64,000 bases of DNA from Aulostomus chinensis (GCA_037954235.1 JBBMOA010000003.1:11243723-11307722); one strand, 5' to 3'; counted from the first letter of the stretch, positions 35,832 to 48,825 are shown. The notes: generated by a model from the sequence alone, not told the origin. Numbers and translations: made by a program.

Positions 35832-35878
<47 letters not shown>
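35832..35878. repeat. (TG)n microsatellite
   Basis: About 23 TG units within tafa1 intron 4. Confidence 0.95.
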
Positions 35879-35880
<2 letters not shown>

Positions 35881-36261
35881 CACTGACACTTTTCAGAGCA
35901 AAATGAAAACCTGCTGGTGAAAGGAAATGGCTGAAAATTTAAATATAAAACACACACAAAAAACACCAAAAAAACCAAAACAAAACAAAAACAGCAATGC
36001 TGTGTTGTGGGGCTCTCTGGATTGTGACAGAACAAATACAAATGAGGCAATTTGGCCTGAGAGGAAGGTGAATGAGGAATGTTGATTAAAGAAGAGAGCA
36101 GAGTGCAGGATAAAAGGCCTTTCATGTAGCCTGTGGGCTATGTTGTGTGCTGCTTTAGCAAGACCCGCAGAGGAGGATCAGGATATCAAGTGGGCAATGA
36201 TAAGTGACACACAAACTGAAGAGAGGAGGCCTGCCTGGGGTCTCGTGTGCACGCGCGCGCA

Positions 36262-36262
<1 letters not shown>

Positions 36263-36298
<36 letters not shown>
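36263..36298. repeat. (AC)n microsatellite with CG lead-in
   Basis: About 18 AC units preceded by the alternating tgcacgcgcgcgcag, a Z-DNA-prone run. Confidence 0.95.
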
Positions 36299-36300
<2 letters not shown>

Positions 36301-38160
36301 ATCAAACATATAAAACAAGTGTGTATTCACAACTAGGAGCCCACACCAGGAGCAAGTAGCATGTCACAGATTAGCGGCTAATGGGATTGGCAGACCAACG
36401 CAAGGAACCGTAATCAAACCCAGACAGCAGCCAATAGTGAAAATTGGACATGGAACAAAGGTGACGATGAACAGTACAAGGATTGATCCAGCCGTTACAC
36501 TCTGATCACATTGAGCAGCGGTTTGTCATTGTGTGTGTTTTTTTTGGGGGGGGGGGGAGCAGGCACATAAAGGCATCTATACATCTACTGGCTGGTATAT
36601 GTTTGATATATGATACACGCCCAACCATTTTTATAAACCCGCAGCAACTTTTATGTATGCATGTGCTACTTGTGCTTGGTGATAAATATTTAGTGTGGGT
36701 GGTGGTGCGTTCAGCATTTGTGTCACGCCTGCCTAATCATGCACAGCATGTAAACACACACTTGATTATTTTGCACTGAGTATTTGGGTTAATGAGAAGT
36801 CATTGAACATGAGTTGGTCCCACTCCTGCCTCCTGCCACTCAAGTGCACACAGTGACGTGAGAGAGACGGCAAAACAAAAACAAAGAACAGCTTGAGAAA
36901 GACTAACCTTTACAGAAGCAAGAATGCAGCTCAATTTCTGTTGACGTATCCTCTGCATTTTGCTTCCGGAAGCTAAAAAGGGGAGTATGGCTGGGTGTTC
37001 TGCAAAGAGAGGGTCAAGAAAAAAAAGGACACGTGTGTATTGGGTAGAAAAGCAGCTTCAGGCCTGACCTTTTGGCCATCTTCTCTTAAGATTTTGATGA
37101 AATTAGACAAAAGCCATTTTATTCATAGGAAAGTATTACTTCCCCCTGTAGTGCGCTAAAAAAATTTCGTCTCAATCTCAAGAGAAAGTCTTTTTGTCCC
37201 CAGTTATATCACCACAATCATCATTTACTTATTTCAAATTGTGCAAAGGACTGAGAATTAGAGATGCATTCTTTAGAGTGAATAAAGTGCTGCATCTTAC
37301 CTTGACAGACTGGCAAGACCCCCGTTCGATCACCTTCTTTCTGAACATTTTAGGCCTGTGGCGGCCTCGTGAAACGCTATTTGCAGGCGTATATATCTGC
37401 CGGACAACCTTGGGAAGCCCCATGTGGTCTAACCTTCACTGGCTGTTCCCTCTTCCTATACCATGACATTAGTCTCTGCACCCATTCAAAGTCATTGTCA
37501 CCAAGCATTAAGAAAAGACGGAGGAGTGGGGGTTGCCGATCCAGGTAAGCAGGGGGAGGGGGGGGGTATGAGTCAATTAAATGAATATAAATCAAGTGAT
37601 CAACCTGTCACAAAGTGCAGAACTGCTGGCTTGGAGGACTTAACTCCCTTCATTATTTTTGCATGTGACACACAGTCAGTTTACAGTGCCAAGAGGGAGT
37701 GCAGAAGAAGAGTGGCTGTTAACTTTATCTCTGAGTGGAGTGTGGCTTGAGGCAAAGCCCACCTGTTTGTTTACTGACTGCTTTATGTTTGTCTTTTACT
37801 ACTGTGGGCTCTTAGATAGGCTGCTTACACTGAAAAGAATACAGCTCGTTCGGAGGACACAGAGGTCGTCAGACAGCATGATTTGAGTGCATCCTTTCAA
37901 CCCACAGGTCTGATACTGGCCATGGTTGATCAGTTAGAAATGGAGCAGGTAGCAGTTAAATCCTGTCAAAGCATTTGATAGAATATATAAAAGTTCGTTA
38001 TTTCTAGTGATTTCTTCATCTCAAACCCAAGAACAGATGATGAGTAAAGGCAAATCTTTCATTTTGGGCATTCAAAGCAAGTGTGTTTACTCCTGATGTG
38101 AAAAAGGGCATTGTGTATCATCCATGCATGAGTGCAACTGTGAATAATTGTGTGTGTTCA

Positions 38161-38165
<5 letters not shown>

Positions 38166-38222
<57 letters not shown>

Positions 38223-38244
38223 TGTGTGCGTGTGTGTGTGTGTG
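38166..38244. repeat. CA repeat (sense strand) just inside the tafa1 exon 4 donor
   Basis: The plus strand is (TG)n, pure from 38166 to 38220 and interrupted to 38244. In the tafa1 transcript it is a CA tract starting 24 bases after the exon 4 donor site. If the donor is skipped, the exon 4 frame reads through it as His-Thr repeats. Confidence 0.95.
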
Positions 38245-38268
38245 ATTAGTGCAAGGGAGAAGTCTCAC

Positions 38269-38393
38269 CCTTGTGGTCTTGATTTTATTTCCAGAAGAGC
38301 ACATCCATCCAGAGTTGTCAGGTAGAGTCTTACACTCTTCTCCCTCCAGACAAGGTTCCATCTCACACCACCATTTCCCAATTACAATGGATG
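38269..38393 (-). CDS. tafa1: tafa1 coding exon 4 (last four cysteines of the TAFA domain)
   Basis: This 125-bp exon begins with the last two bases of the split Ala codon and encodes SIVIGKWWCEMEPCLEGEE, then CKTLPDNSGWMC and SSGNKIKTTR, completing the ten-cysteine TAFA motif. On the minus strand the acceptor is a C-rich tract ending in ccccccag, and the donor is ACAAGG|gtgaga, leaving the exon in phase 0 after the Arg codon. It joins exon 5 as TTR-IHPRT-stop. Without splicing at the donor, the frame would run on through VRLLPCTNH into a His-Thr repeat encoded by the adjacent CA microsatellite and stop at 38158. The exon is bracketed by a (CA)n repeat 24 bases past the donor and a G-rich (+ strand) tract just before the acceptor. 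Confidence 0.95.
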
Positions 38394-38439
38394 CTGGGGG
38401 ATGGGGTGTGGGGTGTGGAGGGACAGGTGGGGGGGGGGG
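38394..38439. promoter_or_regulatory. G-rich tract next to the tafa1 exon 4 acceptor
   Basis: On the plus strand at least five G runs (5, 4, 4, 3 and about 11) fall within 46 bases, fitting the G-quadruplex pattern. In the transcript the complement is the C-rich polypyrimidine tract of the exon 4 acceptor. Confidence 0.6.
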
Positions 38440-38725
38440 CACACATGTAACAAAGCAGGTTAGTGTGTGTCACAAATATGTGTCAACATCATAATATGGT
38501 GTATTGTTACAATAATGCAGGTTAGAAAAAAGAGGTGGAAGAAGAAGATATTACAACCCTTTTCTAAGGGGAAAAAATAAACCTGCACCTTCAATGATTA
38601 TTGCACAGGAAAATAAATAGTAATAAACCAGTAAAGCACAAGGAACAACCAGAACTTAAAATATAGCTACAATCAAAAAAGTTAAACCTGCACGCAAACA
38701 TATTTTCAGTTCATATTTCACTTGA

Positions 38726-38749
38726 ACACACACACACACACACACACTA
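38726..38749. repeat. (AC)n microsatellite
   Basis: Twelve AC units. Confidence 0.9.
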
Positions 38750-39020
38750 CAAAGCTCCAGAGGAACATGCTCTCATATCTCTAAGTGATTTTACCCTCCT
38801 CTGCAGCCTCAGAGCAACTGTATAGCTGCTGCATGGATACTTCGCTGTTCACAATAATGTCTTTTACCAACGGAAATTAATCATGATCATGTTTTGGGTA
38901 TGGCTACATCGCATGTAGAGAAGCAATCTCATTTTTAATCAAAACTAATTGCCTCTCATTAACATCGACTGAATTCTTCCTCTAGCTATCTGACAAAAAC
39001 AAATATGTTCTCATCACAAT

Positions 39021-39042
39021 CTCTCTCTCTCTCTCTCTCTCT
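39021..39042. repeat. (CT)n microsatellite
   Basis: Eleven CT units. Confidence 0.9.
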
Positions 39043-42000
39043 TTCATACTCTGTGGTGTGTCTGTGTGTAGATTCCAAGAATGCTGTGCTTCTTGAATAA
39101 TATACTTTCTAAAAAAAACAACCCCAAAAAAATAAAGATTATGGTATATATATCATCTATTACCAAAAATATTCACTGCCAATACGAAAAAAGAATAAAA
39201 AAATAAAAGTCCCACTGATAAGTTCATATGTTCGTTTTGTCACATGGGTCAGGTGTCGCTGTTAGTCCACATTCATGTGACCGAGGTAAACATGTAGCAG
39301 TAATTATATCAAATGAGCTAAACTTCTTCATGGAAAAATACACTGATACATTTTTCAAGTTCTCCCAGCACCTTAGATCTGTTGTCTAGAAGAAAAAAAA
39401 ACTCTATGAACAACAAAAGATTTAGAGACAAATTGATCGTGTGAATTTTATACGCCGGTGTTCCTAGAGTTCACCCGAGTGTTCCTAGAGTTCCCTGAGC
39501 TCTTCGAGTATTGACATTTTGAAGATATTTTTATAACCATTTTATGAATTCTTTAGTGTTCAAAAATGTCTGTAATTAAGGATATCTAAATATTACCAAA
39601 CTATTCTTTCAACAACTTGTCTTGACGTAACTGCACTGGCATTCTCTTTGTTTTAAGCTGGTTTCTAAAGTGAAGGGGTGCTTCATTTTTTTCATAACGA
39701 TGAAATACTTTGACTCTATACTCTGAGATTTCCAACAGTACACGAGACACACTTTTCAATACTGACAGTGTTTGTGCACTGTGTGCAATATGTTTTTCAT
39801 AAAAGTTGGCAGGGGGTTTTGCCTTATTATAACGTCAAATTCTCTAAAAAAATTATTTTAGTAGACTTGCATTAATATTTTTACCTTCCAGCCTGTTTTG
39901 CCGTCAGGACCACTATCAAAAAGTTGTGAGTATGAGCAACACGCCGTCCCAAGGTTCAGTCACTGGCAGCCCGGAGTATTCTACAGTTGGGCTTTTTGTT
40001 CATGAGCCCTGAGGGACACTGAATGCCAGAATGAGTGCATCCACTAACCAGCTGTGAACCCGACCTTTGGCTTTCCCCATGGATGTTTACCTTAACCACT
40101 AATAACCCCACAAAGCTCCATCATCCACTGTGCCCTCACTCTTTCCTTGTCTCTCCTCCTCTCCATCCACAGGGTAAACACACATTTAACAGCAATAATC
40201 AAGCTCACATTTAAGTGTTGAAGTAAATTGAAAGACAATATTCGAGACGTCCTCAGTAAGCTACAAATGATGACGCGGCTTGAGGAGATGTGTTCGAGCG
40301 ATCGGGATGTGCTGCTCGGTTTAGCACTTTCCTTTCACTGCACAGAGCCAGAAGGAACATAGAACTTGTTTTTCATTATACCACCAACTATGAGGCTTTC
40401 AATTCAACAGTGCCGAATGCAGAATTGAGTTGAAATTGAAAATGGTAAAGTGATATCTGCAAAGCAAAAATCAATTGCTTCAAATAGAGGCAGAGAGAAA
40501 GAAGCTGGGGGGGGGGGGCACACAACAAGGCAGGAGATTAAAACACTGCCTCACACAAGCTGCTGCAACCTGAGAGCCGCTTTGCATGAAAATTCAATGA
40601 CATTTACAGTATTTCACAGAAGTGAATTCACCTCACTCCTGCCACCCTGAAACCAGTACATAAAGGCTAGATGATAACCACACGGAGAGCCTGGAGAATG
40701 GCTGTATACCACACAGAGGCTGTGTATTATTCCTCGTATTTATTATATCTCGCTGCGACACAGATTGCATCGTATTATTGATTAGTTTTGTTCGTTTTGA
40801 CTCATGCTAAACAATGTCAGCATTTGATGTCTTTGAACGTATTTGAACATGGATACTTTAACGTCACCGATTGTATTGTTTCAGTACCACCAAGAATTGA
40901 AAGATGTCTTGTAAAAACATTTCAAATTTCAGTACCTGACGAAATCTGAAGGAAGCGAATAGAAATTGCCAAAGTGCTCAAACTTAAAACCAGACAAATT
41001 TAACAAAAATGATTCATGTTGTCATGTTATAAAACTGAATGAAACTATCAAGAAACTGAGAACTAAAAATAATATTTGTATAGTACTGTGGAGTGTAATT
41101 TTAAAATCTTTTACTATTGAAAAAAAGCATTGTTCAGAAACAGGTATCCAAATCAAGGTACAGTATATTTAAATGCGCCAGCAGCAACATTTTTGTCCAG
41201 CCAGCTCCCTCACTCTCTCACAGCAAAAAAGTTCATTTTAAGCAAAGCATGTAGTTCAATGAAGTCTGATGGAAACTAACTGCCGTGGGTAAAAATGGAA
41301 GAAGAAGAAAAAACTACCTTTAGTTTAAAGTCTCCCTGCAGTCAAAACATGTTTATCTTCTTCTCCTCAAAATTGATTATTCCTAATGATATATGTGCCG
41401 AGTTTGACACTGGAAATTTCTTTTCCCGTCAGTATAACTTGATCTTTACTTTAAGAGTCAGTCGTCTTATGTGGAAGATTCATTTAAGAAAAACTGACAA
41501 CACAGTGTTAACGACATGTCTGCTCTGATGGCCAGGAGAATAAACAGCAGACAGATGTGAGTACAGACACTTCATGACCGTGACTGTACCTGCGCCAGGA
41601 CATCTGGCTCTGACCTTGAACACTGGAGGAGAGCCAACGCTGGGCCCGGATCCATGCATCACTCTCTGGTGGCCACTGACCTCTAACAGTCGCTTTCCTT
41701 TAAGTACTCCCACTGCAATCGTCAGCATAGAGAGTCGAAGATTTGTTCCAACATCAGCAAACTTTACTCCTCCTCTATGTGCTGGGGACTGCAGCTTACC
41801 CTGGACAACTGTCCTGGTTCCCCCTCTGGGAAAACTATTAATTTCCAGATCCATATGTTTACAAGCTGAATGCCTTCAGTATGATTTAAGGCACCAACAC
41901 CAATTAACAGAATCCTCTTTTCATCATGAAATAGCCACCGTTTACTGTCAGCGATGACAGATGGGCTCTGAATAATCAAGAAACTATTGTTAAAAAAAAA

Positions 42001-42239
42001 AAGGCTGGTTTAAGATGTTAGGCCTGTCGCCGGCTGTTTGGATGGACAAACATCCAAGAGAGGAAGCGATTGAAAAACATGAAGTGATGGACTTTACTAC
42101 AAGTGCATCTGTCAGATTACCAGTGAGTGAGCTTTGTGATGGATTACACATTGCTGCCAGGTAGCAGAATGTTTGAACACCTTGATGGATGAGGGAGGGG
42201 ATTGATTTCTGTCTGTGTCAAATACGTGTCCGTGTTCAT

Positions 42240-42720
42240 TGAATAGTTAATGTCTTTTAACTTGCTGCAGAGAGCACGGCGGGCTCACTTTAAATTAATC
42301 ATGGCAGAATGAGAGTCATAGATAGCTAGTTAATTTATCTATTTACTTTTTTGGCTGTGTAAATCATCAGCTGCATGGAGGGAAAGTCTTGGGCAGAAAG
42401 TAATCAGGGATTAAGTTCTCAGGCTCCTTTGTGAGCATGAATTTACAGTTTGCGGTACTCAATCCATGGGTGATCCTGGACCATGTTGGGTCATCTATCT
42501 CGGGTGCGATTACTTCAGTAAATTATTGATACAGCTGATTAGAAAACATTTCAATCTTAATGAAAAAGAGGTATGGGGGCGTTCATTGTGCAAGTGTTGG
42601 AAGGGTCACAGGGCCATGAAGCAAATGAAACAAGTGTGTAATTACGACGAGAGTTCCTCCTGAACCCCTTAGCCTCTGAGGTCAGAGTCAGAGAGTCATT
42701 ATTCTGTAATTATTGTCTTT
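42240..42720. promoter_or_regulatory. candidate conserved non-coding element in tafa1 intron 3
   Basis: Repeat-free sequence with aaattaatcatgg, agttaatttatc, gtgtgtaattacgac and ctgtaattattg, alternating with mixed-composition stretches, as in vertebrate enhancers. No comparison was possible, so this is only a candidate. Confidence 0.22.
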
Positions 42721-45700
42721 GTTCCCCTCACAAGAGAGGGAACCAACATTTGGTTGGCTATTCAGAAAACATCGCTTGATTTTCTGATCCCACTGATTTT
42801 CTGAGTTTCTGACTTGACATCCTGGTACCACAGACTTTGGAACTTCCTCAACCGATTACTGCTTCACTATTTTTAGCAGGCTGTTGGTCTTGTTTCCCCA
42901 ACATCATGCAGGAATGAAGGCAAAACAAGTTTTGACCTTTGGGAATAATTTTGCACATTGGCCCATAGAACATTATCGACCAAACCCACAAAAAATATTT
43001 CTCATGAATGTCTAATATTCAAATCATGACCTGGAAATTTCCATTTTCATTTTGCCAGTTACATCTTTATTTTTTCTTTATCCTTTTTATCAGAAGTTTT
43101 TGGAAGGCCTGACTTTAACTGACATGACTTGACGCTACATGGGACTGATCCTGCGACTGTGAACAGAAGCATTCAGAGCGCTTTCTCCCTGCCCGTAAGT
43201 TTGAGAACGAGGCAGAATAAACGGCCAAATGATTCCGAACCCTCTTTTTACATTGTTGATGAAGTGGAAAAATTAAGAACATGAACTCCATCTCTCTCTA
43301 CTCACTCTCTTCTTACTCACTTGGCTGCTTTTGCCATTTTTTTTGGTAAGTCGACTTCAATACATAGAGGGGTTGTGACACCTGAAAACGCTACCCAACA
43401 TTTTACAGCATCTTTTTTTCAAAATAGAAATCTACAACAATGTTTTAATTGTTTTTGCCAATGTGCACCTGAGGAATGCCATAGTTGGAATTACACTCAG
43501 TGCTGGTGGGCTCCCTGAATCTTCCAATAAAAGGGCTGAGCTTGATGGAGGGGTTGAGGCCAGCGTTTAGGAGAGTTCACCACACACATTTGGAGCAGAT
43601 CTGCACATTGTCTTGAATTTCTCACTAAAAAATGTGTACAGCCCCTTCATATATATATACTTAGTTCTTGAAATTCAAATGAGGGTTGACCTTATTTACA
43701 TGACCTCCAATGAATACAGCTAAAACACACACCTGATTCATAACTTGTATCAGTGGAACACACAGATATCGTCAGACAGAAAATAATCTTGTTTCCAATT
43801 TAACTAAAACTAAAAACAGGCTGCTGTAGGAGATGTATGACTCCAAAAACACTAATGAGTTATAAAGAATGAGCATCGAGGAGGAAGTGTATTTGTAACC
43901 CTTTATGCATGTTGACTTTGTTTGTGTGTGAGAGTGAGTGCACACAGCACGTGTGTTTCTAATTAAATGGATGAACAATAACAGTGGCTCCTTTCCTTTG
44001 TGTGGGTAAAAATAGCAACTTTAAAAAAACCCAATCTCCCACACAAATGGCACAGATCCACCTTGTTCTTGTTTCTCACTCACTCACCTGCAGACTTGTT
44101 ACTCAGTTGTGAAAGGAGCAAGGAAACAATAGCTTGCTTTAAAAAAAATGGAAAGAGGAGGGCAGGTAAAACAAAACAATGGAGACCTTTCATCTCCAGC
44201 GGAGGGTCAGATCCTGGCAGGTTAAAGGTGGGGAATCTAATCGTGTCTTCAAGGCTGTGAGAGCTCAGTGGGATGTGACAATGATGGAGGTGGAAACTTG
44301 CTCCGCAGTCATTATCCTCAACTTCTCCAAAGACACAAACATCTCTTAAGACCCAGGAGGGTTTAAGTGTTTGTTAGGCTTTCCTTATGTCTCCCTTTGT
44401 GCGTGTTTGTCAGAAAGAGAAAGGAGTTATTGTTTTCTATTGCACAGCATAATATGCTCCTTCTGTTCATCCCCACAGGCAGAATCTGCAGCAGGTTTAC
44501 GTTTTGCCGACGACTTAGTAGCAGGGGGACAGTGGGAGGGAGAGCTTGCTTGTAGAATAGGAGATTGTGATGTTCACCTGCTGTTCTGAGGTGTCATCAT
44601 TATGGAGTCTCAAGGAATTGAAAAGCCCAGATATGCTTTTATTCACTGAAACGCATGCAGGGACAAAATATTTCCAAGAAAATGTTTCTTCTGATAACAG
44701 TGTCTTCCCTGTTTACTTCCATCACCGCAATTCAGAATCAGCTTGAAAATATGCAGATTAATTGCTGCAATTCTTGTACTTCCTCTCAGTAGTGTCCATG
44801 TGTGGCTCCCTCTAGATGTGTCTCAAATGTACCATGGCAACCTGTCATGCTTGGCTATACGCACCCGCGGCCAAACAGTAGGGTTCATTCCTCGTCAGTG
44901 ATCAGCGACAGGCAGACGTGTGCATGCATCTCTTGTGGGACGAGCTGCAGCAGCTACACAACAACACAGAGTAGTAGCATGTGTGCAAATTGGGGCTAAC
45001 ATGTGCATGTGTTGAGTAAATGTGTGTATTTTTGTGTATGTCCATTCTGCGGTTTACAAATCCCATAGACAGGGATAAAAGCAGCAGTGCAATGATGAAG
45101 GCCTAATCTGAGTGCATGTGATTGGCCCAGCGAGGCTGGAGAAATATGAGCGTTTGACTTGTTAAAAAGGATGTTCTTCACTAAGAGCCTTGTTGGTTCT
45201 GACATAACTAGGACATAGTTCTCCTTGTCAAAGCTAATAATCAATTCCCACAACAGGGATAATCTGACAGCAGACCCCCACCGAGCCCGACGCCTCCCAA
45301 CACAAGCTGTCGTCACATCCCCGTATATTCCTACCAACTAAAAACTGTTTCCAATAGCAACTGAGCTGACCTCATGTGGCCCGTAATCATGAGGTAGGAA
45401 CAATACATTCAACAATAGAACTGATGTGCTTTGATGTTAGGTTTTGATGCTAATGACCAATAATACAGCACATCAGGGAGACTGCCTGTTTCTCCAAATT
45501 TGGCCCAAGATAAAGGAGTGTTCACTCCTCCAGGCTCTGTACGTGCGTCCAAACCAAATGACCTCTAAAGATATACTTTTTTTATGTTCGGGGACTGGCA
45601 TTTTATTATTTTGTATTTTTTGTGGGCGCATAACCCATGTATGGCACAGTGAAGGCAGGTGTCCCCCAGGGGGGTGGTGGGATGAGCTGGGCTGCAGCAT

Positions 45701-47729
45701 CATTCCTCATCTAGACGGAACATTAATAACACCGGGACCTGGGGAGAAAGCTCCATCTGGGCCAGGCCGCTGCAACGCTGAGGGGACAGGCCACTGACTC
45801 CACAAGTCTATAATCCCTCACCGAGTGCAACAGCAGCCTGCGGACCAGGTTGACAAACACAGACAACTTTCCTACACAATGAATAGCATGCCCCCCCTAC
45901 CTATGTCCCTGTATTTCCACACTTACAAACTCTCCATTAATTAAATGATGTGTTTGCAAAGTGGAAACACCGTCGACTACAAATGACTTCTTATGAATAA
46001 TCACATAATTATTGTGCCTGCACTTGAGTCTTTCTCCCACGGCGACTCTGTTGTTAAATAAACAACCAACAGATTAATTTACTGTCAAGAAGGTAAGGAT
46101 TATCCAAAACAGGAGGACCCTAAATAATGAAAATATACTCAGTAATAGTTCAGGTTATATTAAATGTGGCCGTGCACGTGAAGCAGCTCAGTGGTTTCCA
46201 GTTTTATTACCCCTTCTCCTGTAAGTGCTTCTTAATTGGTACGCTAACAAGAAGGATATTCCCACTGAATAGAATGAACCACTGAGCTGTTATGTGTTCA
46301 CGTTTCCAACTCCCTGCTGATACGAGTTCCAACCTAAAGTATTCTTTTCCTCAACAACACATCAATTCATCAATTTACAATCATGTTTCTATGTTTTGTT
46401 TTTTAATACAATGAGTTTGGGGTAGGACTAAAGCATATCTTTTTGGTCATGAAAAATGTCTCATTCTAGTGTTTAGACATTCAGGATTATTTAATAAATA
46501 ATTAAAGGTACAGTCATTTATGATGGAATATTTTCATCTCACGAAGCAAAGTACAGTCCACATCAAGATCTACTGCTCTACTTTATTTCTCTGGACCTCA
46601 TCGATACTTTTTCGCAGAAGAAGAAGAAGAAGAAACTGTGCTCAACCTTTTCCCCGTGCTGTGGCTGTGAAATAGGGACAATACCTGAGCCATGCTGATG
46701 TCTATAATGTAGCATTGTGAGGGGGCGGCGGTCCAGAGCAGACGACTTACAGGGGAAACTCGGTGATCTCATTTTTTCAGTAACCAACAAAGCTTGAGAA
46801 CACGGGTGAGTGTCGGAAAATAAAATGGACTCGCAAAATTAATTTCAACCGCAGCTTGTGCTTTTTGTTTGCGCCTGCACATGGCTGACGAGTGAGAATA
46901 AACAAGACATGACATGACGTGTGCTGACACTGTCCAGTTTGGTTCTTCTATTGCGGATACAATGCTGGGCCTTCTCTCATTCTTGGATTCATCTTAATTC
47001 TTCAAATCTGGCATCAACAGATGTGATTAAAATTCACCAGACAGGAGAACAGAGAGCCCACGAGCACAACCATTCCCACTGCCTCATTTTTATTGTTTAC
47101 TCTCAAATTTCATTTAGTTCCTCTGTGTGTTGTTTAACTATCAGTGACATGACTCTTAATAAGAGAACCCCTGAACTCCTTCAACAGAGTGATAGTCAAC
47201 CTTATACATGCAAATTCTGGGCAGTAGATCTCTGTAAATTTGGTCATATTGCTTTCTCTGTGCAGATACGCTTTGGTTTTTTTTTCTCTGGAAGGATCTT
47301 TGTGAATGAAAATCACACATAAACAGATCAGAACTGGTCATCTGGAATGGTAATTTCATAGGCATCAATTATGTAAATTTCACAAACATGAACAGTGACA
47401 ATCATCATAAAGAAACCTGCAATGCGAAATGAATTTGGCCAAACTGGCCACTATCATAAAAAAAAAGACAGATTAAGGATGTGAGTGATGATAAAATGAT
47501 ATCAAAGTCAGCTGCTCCTGCTGAGAGTGGGTTATGTGTCTCTCTCCACAAGGTTGACACTGGTAAAGAGAGAGTGTTGATTTGCATCTCAAGGTCACAG
47601 CTCTGTAAATGTTTCCTGCAGGAGGAGTCTCCAAACACAGAACATCCATCTTGTGCTCAAAATGTCTCAAGGACTACGAATTCAGCTTTTCATCAATCCA
47701 GTGGAAAGTTCTTGTCTGTCATCCTTGGC

Positions 47730-48130
47730 CGGATCAAATTCATATTCTCGGATCACCTTGAGTGTCAGCTGTGGCTAACCAAGCCTGTGAAGCCCACTTA
47801 TTAGGCCTGTCTGGCCCCTCAAGTAACATCGCTCATAATGAGGATAGTTGGTGTAATTTCTTCGAGCAGGAGTAGATGATGTGATTAATTTGGTGTCTTG
47901 CGAAGGTGGAGGTGGACAGATCGCGATTGAGGCGCAAATGAATGAGCTGAGGGGGGCATCGCAGTTCTGTCTCAGTAGGTTTGCGACTTCCTGTCTGCTC
48001 TTTTTTTTTCAAGGCAGCTAGCTGTGCCTGATTGTTTTTCTCTGCTGAGGTAATTCAGGTGCACTAGCCTGGAGCTTCCCTGACTTGTGTTTATTAGTTA
48101 TTCATTTCCATCAGCCCAATGTGCCTCAGG
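47730..48130. promoter_or_regulatory. candidate conserved non-coding element in tafa1 intron 3
   Basis: Repeat-free block with tgtgattaatttgg, cgcgattgaggcgcaaatga, ctgaggtaattcaggtg and ttattagttattcat, about 1 kb downstream of exon 3 in the transcript. Composition-based inference only. Confidence 0.22.
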
Positions 48131-48279
48131 CAGTGTGATCTGCAACGTGCTCCCTGCTCAGGTGTTCAACAGCTCTGGATCATCGTCACGATGCCCAGCA
48201 GCACGACACTACTGGCTTCTTAATGGTTGAATGCCTCTTTATTATTAGCACAACCACAAAGAGACAGTAGAGAGAAAGC

Positions 48280-48825
48280 AACATTTTCCAGTTCTTGTAC
48301 ATGCTTTTATCTTCTTGAGCCTTAACTCTTGCAAGAGCCTGTCTTCCTGCATCAAAAAACCCTTCAGACTATTCACAACACCATTTTTAGTCTCTATAAA
48401 CTGGCTCCCTGTTTGTTTTAGGATTTTACGATCTCACTGATCACCTTTAAAGCTCCGCGTAGCTGCATTTGAGACCTTGTAATCCCGTCTGAACCTTTGT
48501 TTGAGATCCTCAAGCGGAGAAACTTCTGCCTGGTCCAGAGTCCAGGCAGGAAACTAAAGAAGCCTTTGTAATCATAACTCTGTGGCTCTGGTCTTAGGAA
48601 ATAAAGCTGTCTGAGTCATGCCTTATTTTAAATCCTCACGAAAAAAGAAAAAAAAATTATGATTTTCACTGACCTTACTATATTTTCCTTTCCTGTTGTG
48701 TTTTACTGAATAAGTTTGGTTTAATAGTTATTAGTTTGCTCGTGACTCCTGTGTTTTAATGTTTTCTGTTCTTATTGCAAAGCACTTTTTCACTGCTCTA
48801 TATAAATAAAGTTTACGATTATCAT
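48280..48825 (+). pseudogene. decayed LINE C-terminal RT and 3' end
   Basis: In broken frames the block aactggctccctgtttgttttagg translates as NWLPVCFRIL, followed by ITFKA, then PSEPLFEIL and FCLVQSPGRKLK. This is the order of the C-terminal blocks of L2/CR1-like RTs (LHWLPV..RI, FKAL, LR-S-, and a Lys-rich block). The end, cactgctctatataaataaagt, is a common 3' end of fish LINEs. Too decayed to assign a family. Confidence 0.5.

Larger units (their letters stand above)
28747..38268 (-). other. tafa1 intron 4 and its contents
   Basis: This 9.5-kb intron separates the last two coding exons. It holds a CA repeat near each end (28845-28948 and 38166-38244), a Harbinger-like MITE (31479-31788), a full SINE (32643-33021), a dispersed fish repeat (33625-33775) and CT, TG and AC microsatellites. 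The stretches 28949-31470, 31800-32630, 33780-35830 and 36300-38160 show no gene, exon or clear repeat beyond short low-complexity tracts. The short ORFs in it lack splice context or domain similarity. Confidence 0.8.

Noticed and set aside
38158..38442. 94-codon minus-strand frame taken as a single protein
   Set aside because: Only its middle (38269-38393) is coding; the start lies in the intron's C-rich tract and the end in the CA repeat. Splice sites at both exon edges are clear.
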